From the NCBI GenBank assembly GCA_947442505.1, contig CANEVR010000015.1, forward strand, positions 1-43,759: a stretch of DNA of 43,759 bases, in the 5' to 3' direction. The stretch is from Flavobacteriales bacterium (GTDB lineage Bacteria; Bacteroidota; Bacteroidia; Flavobacteriales_D; Sanyastnellaceae). This document shows positions 1-8,129 of this stretch, piece after piece; position 1 is the first letter of the stretch; every line of letters starts with the position of its first letter. The notes under the pieces were generated by a model. The model saw only the letters and a program-made list of their open reading frames with translations, did not search any database and was not told the DNA's origin. Made by a program: the position numbers and the translations under genes.

Positions 1-1
1 A

Positions 2-88
2 GGAAAGGTGGGTGAGTGGCTGAAACCAACAGTTTGCTAAACTGTCGTAGGGGAAACCCTACCGGGGGTTCGAATCCCCCCCTTTCCG
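2..88 (+). tRNA. tRNA-Ser (anticodon GCT)
   Basis: The sequence folds as a class II tRNA. A 7-bp acceptor stem pairs 2-8 with 81-87. The anticodon stem pairs 29-33 with 41-45 around a 7-base loop holding anticodon GCT at 36-38, which reads AGC/AGT serine codons. A long variable arm (stem near 48-53 with 58-63) and a T-arm with the TTCGAAT loop follow; the long variable arm is the serine hallmark. Base 88 is the discriminator G, and a complete CCA is not encoded. The 5' end lies at the window edge, so its promoter is not visible. Confidence 0.97.
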
Positions 89-91
89 CAG

Positions 92-120
92 AAAAAACGC
101 TCTCAAAAGGAGCGTTTTTC
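92..120 (+). terminator. Intrinsic terminator after tRNA-Ser, shared with the convergent gene
   Basis: A perfect 10-bp inverted repeat (93-102 with 110-119, loop 103-109) ends in a run of T on the plus strand and of A on the left, so it can work in both directions. The stop codon of the minus-strand gene (103-105) lies in the loop. Confidence 0.85.
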
Positions 121-483
121 TTTTGATAAAATTTCCGATGAAATGGCTGGTCGCAAATGTTGTGTGCACTGCTGCAATTGAACAATACTTTCTTCAATCT
201 CATGCAATGATTGCATCTTACCACAAAGCATTTGAATTTTTTCCAAAACCCCGTCAGCAACGTGGTCATTCAATACATGCATGCCCATTTGAATACTTTT
301 GGCCAAGGGGCGAATAACAGGGATTTCCTCTTTCAATGCTGCCTGCTGAATTTCATCCAATTGCTGAACAAGATGCCGCTGAATACGCAAGTTGAAATCT
401 TCCAAATTTTCTAACGCACCTTTGGTGAGCTGCTGCTCTACAAAGCCAAGGGGTAAACTATCTCGAACAGATGATTTTTTCAT
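103..483 (-). CDS. Hypothetical protein, about 126 aa, helical
   Basis: I do not recognise this protein. It is short, soluble-looking and rich in Glu, Gln and Leu, with probable alpha-helical or coiled-coil stretches and two cysteines in the C-terminal half. No signal peptide or membrane segment is seen. The ATG at 483 (protein begins MKKSS) is chosen because a hydrophobic-basic extension from upstream ATGs at 513 or 543 looks like translated leader. A weak -7-like element, one mismatch from TAnnTTTG, sits at 507..500 on the minus strand. The stop codon lies in the loop of the hairpin that terminates tRNA-Ser, so the two convergent transcripts share a terminator. Real gene: moderately likely; function unknown. 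Confidence 0.55.
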   Translation of the reverse strand: MKKSSVRDSLPLGFVEQQLTKGALENLEDFNLRIQRHLVQQLDEIQQAALKEEIPVIRPLAKSIQMGMHVLNDHVADGVLEKIQMLCGKMQSLHEIEESIVQLQQCTQHLRPAISSEILSKEKRSF

Positions 484-588
484 TTCAATGATTCTGTATC
501 TAAGGTATTGCATTTTTTTAAAATAAAAAAATGATGAATGCACTGGGTCATTGATTGGAAGTTCAGTTGATATTGCAGATAACTTTTT

Positions 589-1161
589 TTATCCAATTCT
601 TTTTTGCACCAATTGATTGATTTTGTCAAACAATACCTCTGGTTGGTATGTTCGCCAGTTCATTTCTTGCAATTTTCCGCCTGTAATGAAGTAATGATCA
701 ATGTTGGCTTCCGCAAAGTCATGCAACACATGGTCTCTAAAGTTCAATAGACAAATCCATCCGTCTTGGTCTTGTACATCTTCAAACCATTCTTCATAAT
801 AACAATCATCAGATGGATGAAAGTTGAGAACGTTTTCACCAATGAGAACAAATTTATTTATACCGTACTCTATGAGTTGATCTGCTACTTCTCTTTTGAG
901 GAGCATGATGTCATTATACAGTAAATCATTCCATTCACCGATGAGTTCAATGATGGCATAGCGATCCTCATAGTCCACAAATAATACTTTTAAGAAGAGT
1001 GTTTGACTATCCATGCTATCCCATTGCGGGTGGATGTAGTGATTGTAGATTTTTTGAGAAAATTCAAATTCTGAATATTGTCGATCAAAGAAAATGGATG
1101 ATGGATCTTCACTGGCTATATAATAGTCACGCCATCCGTAATAGGGTTCAATGTCATGCAT
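589..1161 (-). CDS. Conserved Bacteroidota hypothetical protein coupled to murQ
   Basis: A soluble protein of about 190 aa, acidic and rich in aromatic residues (Tyr, Trp, Phe), with no signal peptide. The start is ATG at 1161 (MHDIEPYYGWR), which overlaps the last 8 bases of murQ, so translational coupling is likely. From memory, proteins with this N-terminus and an internal IELIGEWND-like segment occur widely in Bacteroidota without an assigned function; I have not searched. The upstream extension to 1203 is rejected because it lies inside the murQ frame and has no conserved look. A role linked to cell-wall sugar recycling is suggested only by the neighbour. No transcription terminator is obvious downstream. 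Confidence 0.75.
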   Translation of the reverse strand: MHDIEPYYGWRDYYIASEDPSSIFFDRQYSEFEFSQKIYNHYIHPQWDSMDSQTLFLKVLFVDYEDRYAIIELIGEWNDLLYNDIMLLKREVADQLIEYGINKFVLIGENVLNFHPSDDCYYEEWFEDVQDQDGWICLLNFRDHVLHDFAEANIDHYFITGGKLQEMNWRTYQPEVLFDKINQLVQKRIG

Positions 1162-1969
1162 GATTATTGTTATAAAAGTCAACAGCTTTGCGCACGCTAC
1201 CATGTTTTGTTAAAAGTTCCAGAGCAAGGTCATCGTTAACTCCAGTTTGTTCTTTGACCATCCGGATTCCGCGATTCACCAATTTTTCATTGGTGAGCTG
1301 CATGTCAACCATTTTACTTCCTTTCACCCTTCCCATTCCTACCATAACCGCCGTTGAAATCATGTTCAGAATAAGTTTTTGTGCCGTTCCTGATTTCATT
1401 CTTGTGCTTCCTGTTACTACTTCGGGGCCAACCTCAGCAACCAATGGGAATTGGGCATGTTGTGTTACAGGACTACCAGGATTGCATGTGATTGAAGCGG
1501 TTAGCATTCCCAATGATTGTGCTTCTTGTAAAGCCCCGATGACGTAGGGTGTTCTTCCACTTGCGGCTATACCTACCAATGTGTCTTGGTTGTTGGGTTG
1601 ATAGGCTAGCAAATCCAAAGCCCCTTGATTTAAGTTGTCCTCGGCTCCTTCCACGGGATAGCGTATGGCTTGATCACCGCCGGCAATAATTCCGATCACC
1701 CAATCGTGAGGCACCCCGTATGTAGGAGGACACTCTGACGCATCAACAATTCCCAATCGACCACTTGTCCCAGCCCCCATGTAAAATAAACGCCCCCCAT
1801 TTTTCATTCGGATAATAATTTCATCCACCAAAAGTGCAATTTGGGGAATGATGGGTTCTATGGCCAAGGGTACTTTGCGGTCCTCCTGATTAATGATGTT
1901 CAACAAATCGGCTGATGTTATTTCATCAAGATTGTTGTAAAGGCTATTGCTTTCTGTTGTGTTCTGCAT
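1154..1969 (-). CDS. murQ: N-acetylmuramic acid 6-phosphate etherase
   Basis: MurQ cleaves the D-lactyl ether of MurNAc-6-phosphate to give GlcNAc-6-phosphate and lactate in cytosolic peptidoglycan recycling. The 271-aa product carries the SIS-type sugar-phosphate motif GAGTSGRLG, the DASECPPTYG segment holding the family's catalytic Glu, and the conserved GSTRMKSGTAQK segment. Its length is slightly below the usual 300 aa. Start ATG 1969 is chosen because a good promoter lies 9 bases upstream (TAACTTTG at 1986..1979, TTG at 2007..2005). The frame stays open further upstream but passes through that promoter and into the divergent gene. The downstream hypothetical gene overlaps the 3' end by 8 bases. 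Confidence 0.95.
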   Translation of the reverse strand: MQNTTESNSLYNNLDEITSADLLNIINQEDRKVPLAIEPIIPQIALLVDEIIIRMKNGGRLFYMGAGTSGRLGIVDASECPPTYGVPHDWVIGIIAGGDQAIRYPVEGAEDNLNQGALDLLAYQPNNQDTLVGIAASGRTPYVIGALQEAQSLGMLTASITCNPGSPVTQHAQFPLVAEVGPEVVTGSTRMKSGTAQKLILNMISTAVMVGMGRVKGSKMVDMQLTNEKLVNRGIRMVKEQTGVNDDLALELLTKHGSVRKAVDFYNNNHA

Positions 1970-1978
1970 TGTTGATGA

Positions 1979-2007
1979 CAAAGTTAGTTTCTCTTGCAAT
2001 TCATCAA
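1979..2007 (-). promoter_or_regulatory. Bacteroidota-type promoter of murQ
   Basis: Read on the minus strand, TTG (2007..2005) is followed after 18 bases by TAACTTTG (1986..1979). This matches the Bacteroidota consensus TTG-N19ish-TAnnTTTG. The murQ ATG is 9 bases further on, so the mRNA leader would be only a few bases long. Confidence 0.7.
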
Positions 2008-2027
2008 ACCATCCGTGAATAACTTTG
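1994..2027 (+). promoter_or_regulatory. Bacteroidota-type promoter of the PorE-like gene
   Basis: A perfect -7 element, TAACTTTG at 2020-2027, is preceded by TTG at 1994-1996 with a somewhat long 23-base spacer. It faces away from the murQ promoter, and the two interleave within about 50 bp, so their transcription may influence each other. Confidence 0.6.
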
Positions 2028-2055
2028 GTTACATTCGTTGAACCAAATGATGGAT

Positions 2056-3684
2056 ATGAACAAATTATTTCTATTTCTACTCTGTGTTGTTTTATCATCT
2101 GCGCTCTCGGCGCAAATTGATACCAATGGAGTCTCTGTGATGGATAAGGCCATGATTCCTGCAAAGTTGAATAGCGCACAACGTAAATTGGACAATAACA
2201 ATGTACGTGGCGCATTAACAGAGTTCAGAGAGGTCCTGAGCATTGACTCATTGAGCTTTATGGCATTGAAGAGTACATCAGAGTGTTACTACCGTTTAAA
2301 GAAGTACAGAATTGCTTTGGATTACTACAACAAGGCCATGGCCACGCAATCCTTCATCACCCCAGAAGGTTATTTGTTTTATGCCAAGTGCTACCATCGT
2401 TTGGCTGAGTTGGATAAAGCTGTAGAATACTACAACAAATATTTGAAGGACATTGCTCCATTGAGTCCGGAATATGCAGAAACCCGTCGTTACATTCAGG
2501 AATGTAAGTATGCCAAGTCAATGATGTCCAAGCCTGTTCCTGTGACCATATCCAATTTGGGAAAGGAGATCAACTCGCGTTATGAAGAGTATGCACCCAG
2601 TGTTACAGCGGATGGAAAGAAGTTGTATTTTACATCAAGAAGGAGTTCTACAACTGGAGGTAAAGTGGATGAAAAGGGAGATTACAAATTTTATGAGGAT
2701 ATCTTCTTTAGCCAGAAGGATGTCAATGGAAAGTGGATGGAGGCTGAGAAAGTAGAGGGTAAAGTGAATACTGAATCTCATGACGGAATTCTAAGTATTA
2801 CCCCAGATGGACTCGGTATGTATGTTTATAAGAATGATGGTAAAGTCTCAGGTGATATTTTCTACTCTCAAAAGGATGTAAATACCGGTGAATTTTTAGA
2901 AGCCACGCCATTGGCATTCCCCATCAATACCAAAAACCGATTTGAGAGTTCCACTTCCATTACTGAAGATGGTCAATTTCTTTATTTTGTTAGCGAACGA
3001 GACAAAGGACTGGGTAGAGGGGATATCTATGTAAGTCAACGAATGAATGGAAATTGGACAGAACCCAAGAATATGGGGAGTGTAATCAACACGCCAGGAG
3101 ACGAGAAGTTTGTCTTTATTCATCCCAATGGCAAGGTCATTTTCTTTGCATCGAATGGCCATTTGTCTTTGGGTGGTTATGATATTTTTAAGTCAGAATT
3201 TATCAATGGTTCTTGGACCCCTCCTATGAATTTGGGTTATCCCATCAATACAGTTAACGAGGAATCAACGCTTTCCATTACCAGAGACAACAAAACCATG
3301 TTTTTGGCTGCGGAGTTTGATAATTCATTGGGCGAAAGAGATATTTACAGTGTGGACATTTCCAATTACGCCATGATAGGTAACACTGAAATTGTGAACA
3401 ATTACACCCAAGTATGGGGAAGAATTGTTACCAAGCGAGGAAAACCAATCAAGGGATTAATGGTCTATTGGATGGATGAATACGGTGTGGAGATAGCCAA
3501 AGCCATGACAGATAAAAATGGCGTGGCTGTGACCCAAATTATCGCGGATCAATCCTATCAAATTGAAATTCGTGATGGAGAAAAAAGTTTGCAATCCATT
3601 TACAAATTGATGCCTGCAGGAAAAAATCGACCCAACGCAGATGGACCTGACGAAGCCAGAACGCTTGTGATAGAAGTGCGCTAG
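2056..3684 (+). CDS. PorE-like TPR and PD40 beta-propeller protein lacking an OmpA domain
   Basis: A secreted or periplasmic protein of about 542 aa. An N-terminal signal peptide (MNKLFLFLLCVVLSSALSA) is followed by TPR-like helices (about residues 30-150), WD40/PD40-type blades with repeated DG..LYF..ER/DIY-like units (about 165-440), and a C-terminal beta-sandwich of the carboxypeptidase-regulatory type that starts near VWGRIVTKRGKPI. This order matches PorE of the type IX secretion/gliding machinery. PorE normally ends in an OmpA-type peptidoglycan-binding domain, and none is present here. ATG 2056 gives the cleanest signal peptide; ATG 2047 and 2050 are alternatives. The gene is divergent from murQ, and its stop shares CTAG with the convergent beta-mannosidase gene. 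A role in T9SS or wall attachment is inference. Confidence 0.85.
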   Translation: MNKLFLFLLCVVLSSALSAQIDTNGVSVMDKAMIPAKLNSAQRKLDNNNVRGALTEFREVLSIDSLSFMALKSTSECYYRLKKYRIALDYYNKAMATQSFITPEGYLFYAKCYHRLAELDKAVEYYNKYLKDIAPLSPEYAETRRYIQECKYAKSMMSKPVPVTISNLGKEINSRYEEYAPSVTADGKKLYFTSRRSSTTGGKVDEKGDYKFYEDIFFSQKDVNGKWMEAEKVEGKVNTESHDGILSITPDGLGMYVYKNDGKVSGDIFYSQKDVNTGEFLEATPLAFPINTKNRFESSTSITEDGQFLYFVSERDKGLGRGDIYVSQRMNGNWTEPKNMGSVINTPGDEKFVFIHPNGKVIFFASNGHLSLGGYDIFKSEFINGSWTPPMNLGYPINTVNEESTLSITRDNKTMFLAAEFDNSLGERDIYSVDISNYAMIGNTEIVNNYTQVWGRIVTKRGKPIKGLMVYWMDEYGVEIAKAMTDKNGVAVTQIIADQSYQIEIRDGEKSLQSIYKLMPAGKNRPNADGPDEARTLVIEVR

Positions 3685-5978
3685 TCGTTGGCCGTTTCTT
3701 TGAATAAGGGTTTACAAATCCATTGGTTGTTTTCAATGGCGGGAACCATGAATTGTTTGGAAAAACCTTTGGATTTCAGTTGCCTCCTGTAAACTCCATT
3801 GGGCAATTGTGGATGCCTGCATTCGATGATGAAATAGGCATCATCCTGATGCGTGATTTCTTTGGTTTTAAATACAACTTGACTTCCTTTGTTGACAATT
3901 GTATTTAATTGCCAATCTTTATTGACGGCATCTTTGACACAATACTGAATGTGTATTGCGGCATTGTTTAAGATGCTGTCTTCATTAATAAGGTAAAGAC
4001 TCCATTCCTTTCCATTCCATTCTGCAGAAGCTAAGAATGGAGCATAGGCATGGGTCAGCTGAGACATCAATGGCTTGGGCTGAAAATGCCAATCCATGGC
4101 ACTCCAGGAAAAAGCAGGCCAAACATCATTGAGTTGCCAAAACAATGTCCCACCGCATTTGTCCATGTGTCTTCTTTGCGCCTCAATACCCATTGTCATC
4201 CCTTCCGCTTGCACATATTGTGTGAGCAAGGCATATTGCTCATTGTTTAATCCTTCTCCAGTTGGATGCCAGTATTGCATGTATTGGTGCATGAGTGCAA
4301 ATCCCCTATTGTGTTTTTGATGCTGTAATATTCCTGCATCTTTGGGCTGGTATTTTCCTGTTGTACACATTTCATCCATTACCTTGGGGTTGGGATAGCT
4401 TTGCATCCCAAACTCGCTCATGAACCGAGGGATTTTGGTCGTCAATACTTCGAAATTTTCTGCATCATGCCATACTCCCCAATAATGGCAATCCCCTTCT
4501 TTCAAGCTCCTTTCATCTCCTCTTCCCCAGAGTGGTGAGGACGGCCAATATGGTAATTGGGCATATTGGTTAACGGTGTTGGGCAGGAGCTTTAAAAATA
4601 CATCGTTGTAGGCTTTTTGGATTTGGCTTTTTCTTTTTTCTGATAGCCCCATCTGCCACCCCCAGCGCTCCCAGCCCTCGCTGTTTTCATTATTACCGCA
4701 CCACAAGGCCATGCAAGGGTGATGGCTCAATCGCTGAACTTGTTCAGTAACTTCAGCCTGCAGATTAGCCAAGAAACCTTCATCTCCTGGATACATTGAA
4801 CAAGCAAACATGAAGTCTTGCCATACCATGATGCCTGCTTGATCACATAAATCATAGAAAATATCAGGTTCGTAGATTCCTCCGCCCCAAACCCTGAGCA
4901 TGTTGATGTTGCTTTCTTTGCACCGCTGAATTAGTAGTTTATAATCTTCTTCAGTGGCTTGCTCATGAAAGAATTTGATGGGTATGTAATTGGCACCTTT
5001 CATAAAGGTTTTTTTGCCATTTACAACAAAGTAAAACTCTTTACCCCATTTGTCTTTTTTCTGTGATAATTCAATGCTTCTGGGCAATAAGTTGAATTTC
5101 TTTTGATGAATGATTTCATTCTTGTTTCGAACCATAATGGTATAGGTATCCAATGCATTCTCTTTACCTATTTGCCACAGGGTATTTTGCACAGGAAGAA
5201 AGGAGCATGTTATTTCCGATGCAGCGCTAAATGTCTTTTGAAGAATGATTGAGTCACTTTGTTGATGAAAAATGGTTACCTCACATAGTTCTGCTGGAGC
5301 GCTCAATTTTAATCGATAGTTCGCTTCTTTATTGTGTTGGCTCGGCAAGATGAGTTGATCATGAACGACATGTTGGTCATGAATGACTTGAATAAAAGGT
5401 TGTTTTTTAATACCACATCCTGCGAGTGAAGGTCCCCAATCCCACCCAAATTGATATTGTGGTTTGCGTGATACAGCGCGAATGCTATCGCCAGGTAACG
5501 GATAAGGAAGATTTTTTAGTTTTTCGCGGGCTACTTTATAGGGTGAGTGAAAATAGATGCGCAGTTGGTTTGAACTGGAAATTTGATCAATGTTGATTTT
5601 CCATGTTCTAAAAGCATTGTCCGTTCTAAATAGGAATTGATTGTTCCAATAGATATCAGCATAGGTGTCTATTTCTGGCAGAATCAACTGAAAATGTTGA
5701 CCTGCTTTCAGATCCGGCAATTGGATGTTGTTCAATTGATATTCCCAGTCTTGTTGACTCACCCATTGTACCTCTTTTTCATTGGTGCCCAAAAGAGGGT
5801 TGGGAATAATGTCTTGTGTTTCTAAGTCATGGAAAATATTGCCTGGTACTTCAGCGGGTCGCCATTGGTTTTCATTGGCAGGACTGAACTTCCAACCTTC
5901 TTTTAATGCGATAGATGTCTGTCCGCTCAATGCAAATTGAATGATTAGAAATAATAGACTAGCGATTGTGTTTCGCAT
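3681..5978 (-). CDS. Secreted GH2 beta-mannosidase
   Basis: An exo-acting beta-mannosidase of glycoside hydrolase family 2, 765 aa, exported by an N-terminal signal peptide (cleavage near residue 20). It has a sugar-binding/jelly-roll domain (about 25-190), an Ig-like domain (about 200-300) and a TIM barrel (about 305-640). The acid/base Glu431 lies in WCGNNENSEGW and the nucleophile Glu522 in RFMSEFGMQSYP, both family hallmarks. It is shorter than common 830-860-aa beta-mannosidases, with only about 100 aa after the barrel. The start overlaps the GT2 gene by 20 bases, placing it last in the polysaccharide block. A role in trimming or recycling a mannose-containing exopolymer is inference from context; scavenging of dietary mannan is an alternative. 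Confidence 0.93.
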   Translation of the reverse strand: MRNTIASLLFLIIQFALSGQTSIALKEGWKFSPANENQWRPAEVPGNIFHDLETQDIIPNPLLGTNEKEVQWVSQQDWEYQLNNIQLPDLKAGQHFQLILPEIDTYADIYWNNQFLFRTDNAFRTWKINIDQISSSNQLRIYFHSPYKVAREKLKNLPYPLPGDSIRAVSRKPQYQFGWDWGPSLAGCGIKKQPFIQVIHDQHVVHDQLILPSQHNKEANYRLKLSAPAELCEVTIFHQQSDSIILQKTFSAASEITCSFLPVQNTLWQIGKENALDTYTIMVRNKNEIIHQKKFNLLPRSIELSQKKDKWGKEFYFVVNGKKTFMKGANYIPIKFFHEQATEEDYKLLIQRCKESNINMLRVWGGGIYEPDIFYDLCDQAGIMVWQDFMFACSMYPGDEGFLANLQAEVTEQVQRLSHHPCMALWCGNNENSEGWERWGWQMGLSEKRKSQIQKAYNDVFLKLLPNTVNQYAQLPYWPSSPLWGRGDERSLKEGDCHYWGVWHDAENFEVLTTKIPRFMSEFGMQSYPNPKVMDEMCTTGKYQPKDAGILQHQKHNRGFALMHQYMQYWHPTGEGLNNEQYALLTQYVQAEGMTMGIEAQRRHMDKCGGTLFWQLNDVWPAFSWSAMDWHFQPKPLMSQLTHAYAPFLASAEWNGKEWSLYLINEDSILNNAAIHIQYCVKDAVNKDWQLNTIVNKGSQVVFKTKEITHQDDAYFIIECRHPQLPNGVYRRQLKSKGFSKQFMVPAIENNQWICKPLFKETAND

Positions 5979-6984
5979 GTTGTGCTTTTGCTTGTTGTTT
6001 TAAAATACCAAATTGAATGATTCCTTTTAAATATCCTGAACCATAGGACAAATGAAGGAGTAGGAAAGTCCAGAGTATGGATGGACTATTTTTCACATCT
6101 TTTTTCGCTGCTGCGATAATGCCTATTACAAGGTAAAGAAACATTGGGGTATTCCAGAAAATGGAAAGTTTGGGTGCAGCAATGTTGAGCACAACAGCAC
6201 AAATCAAATACACAACAAAAAAACAGGGGATCAATTGCCGAATGCTGGTCACGCTTTGGTGAAGCACATTAACGTATACCTTCCAAAATCCATACTGGAA
6301 GTATTGCTTAAAAAGTTTGTTGTAATTTCCTCTGGCGTAATAATGTGAAATGATTTCTGGGTCAAAGAGTATTTTTCCTTGTTTTTGTGTTAATCTGAAA
6401 TTGAATTCGTCATCTTGGTTTCGAATCAAATGCTCATTGAAGTAACCTATATTTTCAAAAACTTCTTTTTTGTACATGCCAAAGGCGACAGTGTCTACCA
6501 AGCCTTTTTTACCCCCTGTTCTGAAGGTGGCATTGCCAACGCCAAAAGGTGAGGACATGGCCAAACCTATATTTCTGGAAGTTTTGTCTTGGTACTCATT
6601 GATGATAATGCCTCCAACACAATCTACTTGTTTGTTTGAGTCAAACGCAGCTATGGACTTGGAGACATAATCAGTTGTTAAGTAGGAATGCGCACCCAGA
6701 ATCATTTTAAAATCTGTTTGCAGATGTTGTAAACCAATATTGAGAGAAACGGGTGTTACTTTTAATGGGTTGTTTTTTAGGACAATTTGATTCGGGAATT
6801 CACGTTCAATTTTTCTGATGATTTCTATCGTGCCATCTGTACTGCCGCCATCTACGACGACAACTTGAATTGTACCTTGGTAGGATTGTTCAATGCAGGA
6901 ACGAATACACTTTTCAATGTAGTATTTTTCTTGATAACACGGAATGACAATGCCCACCGTAGGTAATGTTTGCTGCACGTTCAT
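5959..6984 (-). CDS. Glycosyltransferase family 2, ExoA-like, membrane-anchored
   Basis: A 341-aa inverting GT-A glycosyltransferase that adds a sugar to a lipid-linked repeat unit at the inner membrane. The N-terminal nucleotide-sugar domain has VVVVDGGSTDGT near residues 42-53 and a QDDEFNFRL acceptor/catalytic-base region near 190. The overall pattern resembles ExoA of succinoglycan synthesis. Two or three hydrophobic segments near residues 245-320 anchor it in the membrane. It overlaps the upstream GT4 gene by 4 bases (ATGA) and the downstream beta-mannosidase gene by 20, so the three are co-translated. The donor sugar cannot be read from sequence. Confidence 0.9.
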   Translation of the reverse strand: MNVQQTLPTVGIVIPCYQEKYYIEKCIRSCIEQSYQGTIQVVVVDGGSTDGTIEIIRKIEREFPNQIVLKNNPLKVTPVSLNIGLQHLQTDFKMILGAHSYLTTDYVSKSIAAFDSNKQVDCVGGIIINEYQDKTSRNIGLAMSSPFGVGNATFRTGGKKGLVDTVAFGMYKKEVFENIGYFNEHLIRNQDDEFNFRLTQKQGKILFDPEIISHYYARGNYNKLFKQYFQYGFWKVYVNVLHQSVTSIRQLIPCFFVVYLICAVVLNIAAPKLSIFWNTPMFLYLVIGIIAAAKKDVKNSPSILWTFLLLHLSYGSGYLKGIIQFGILKQQAKAQHAKHNR

Positions 6985-8129
6985 TGATTCAATTTTTGAT
7001 AAGCTTTTTGCAGTTGTTTTTTCTCTTCATCCCAATGCAATATTGCTTTGGCTTTTTTCAAATTCTGCTGATAAACAGACAAATCTTGGGTGAGCATTCC
7101 ATCGATGGCTTTGTTTATACCATCAGGCGTGTATTCTTGGATAACTGAACCAATGACATAATCTTCGACAATTGATTTACAGTCAAACAAATTGTTGGTG
7201 AGAATGGGAATTTCAGATTGGATATATTCAAATAGTTTATTGGGCAGACAATAGTAGTGGTTGAGGCAATTGTTGACCGCTGTGTTTAGCCCTACATCTG
7301 CACTTCCTGTATAATTTGGTATTTCCTGGTACGATACATAGGGATGGTGAAAAATGATGTTTGAATTTTTGATTTGATCTTTGACCCAGTTTTCTATTTT
7401 TCCTTGTCCCATAATGATCAACACCGCTTCATCATTGGTTCTGGATTTAAACGCTTCAATCATGTTTTCAATGCCACGTCCAGGTGCAACCATCCCTTGA
7501 TACAAGAATATCTTTTGATTCGAACGGATTTTGAATTTTTCTCTGAAAATATTGGCTTTGTTCGCAATCATCGCGTGAGGTGTATTCCTAACCAAACAAT
7601 AATCTAGAATCTTGTAAAGTTTTTGGTATTCTTTTGCAATACCAGGGCTTACGGTAATGAAAATTTTCGCCTTGGAAATGAACATTTTCTCTACCCAATA
7701 AATGACCCATTTTACGTAGAATGGAGTTCCCAATCTTTCTTTTTGGTATTCATGGCTGTCATATACGAGTGTGATTTTTGGATTGAATAATTTTGCCCAA
7801 AGGCCAATCCAGAAAGCTTCAAAGTCATTGCAATGCCAAATGTCAAAATTCTTGTATTGTCTTATTGTACAAATGCAGAAATCAATGAATTGAATCAATC
7901 CAATGATTTTATTGCTTCTCTTCCATTTTTGACTTTTGGTTCTTATCCGATGAACGGGAATGTTGTTGATGACTTCTCGTTCTTTAAGTTGTCCTTTTTG
8001 CCAGCCAACAATGGTCACACCGAAGGAAATCTCTTGTATAGATTCTGCCATGCGCTGAACACGGTTATCATTTTGAAAGCCATTGGCAACAAGTGATATG
8101 ACTTTTTTATTTGGTGTGTTGATGGACAT
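6981..8129 (-). CDS. Glycosyltransferase family 4 (GT-B)
   Basis: A 382-aa retaining GT-B enzyme. An N-terminal Rossmann half starts KKVISLVANGFQNDNRVQR, and the C-terminal half has the phosphate/nucleotide region FLYQGMVAPGRGIENMIEAF followed by the donor-binding GSADVGLNTAVNNCLNHYY and the LPNKLFEY segment that replaces the usual E-x7-E motif region. No signal peptide or membrane span. Its ATG at 8129 lies inside the last 23 bases of the flippase gene. It probably builds the repeat unit of the polysaccharide made by this cluster. Donor and linkage are unknown. Confidence 0.9.
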   Translation of the reverse strand: MSINTPNKKVISLVANGFQNDNRVQRMAESIQEISFGVTIVGWQKGQLKEREVINNIPVHRIRTKSQKWKRSNKIIGLIQFIDFCICTIRQYKNFDIWHCNDFEAFWIGLWAKLFNPKITLVYDSHEYQKERLGTPFYVKWVIYWVEKMFISKAKIFITVSPGIAKEYQKLYKILDYCLVRNTPHAMIANKANIFREKFKIRSNQKIFLYQGMVAPGRGIENMIEAFKSRTNDEAVLIIMGQGKIENWVKDQIKNSNIIFHHPYVSYQEIPNYTGSADVGLNTAVNNCLNHYYCLPNKLFEYIQSEIPILTNNLFDCKSIVEDYVIGSVIQEYTPDGINKAIDGMLTQDLSVYQQNLKKAKAILHWDEEKKQLQKAYQKLNQ

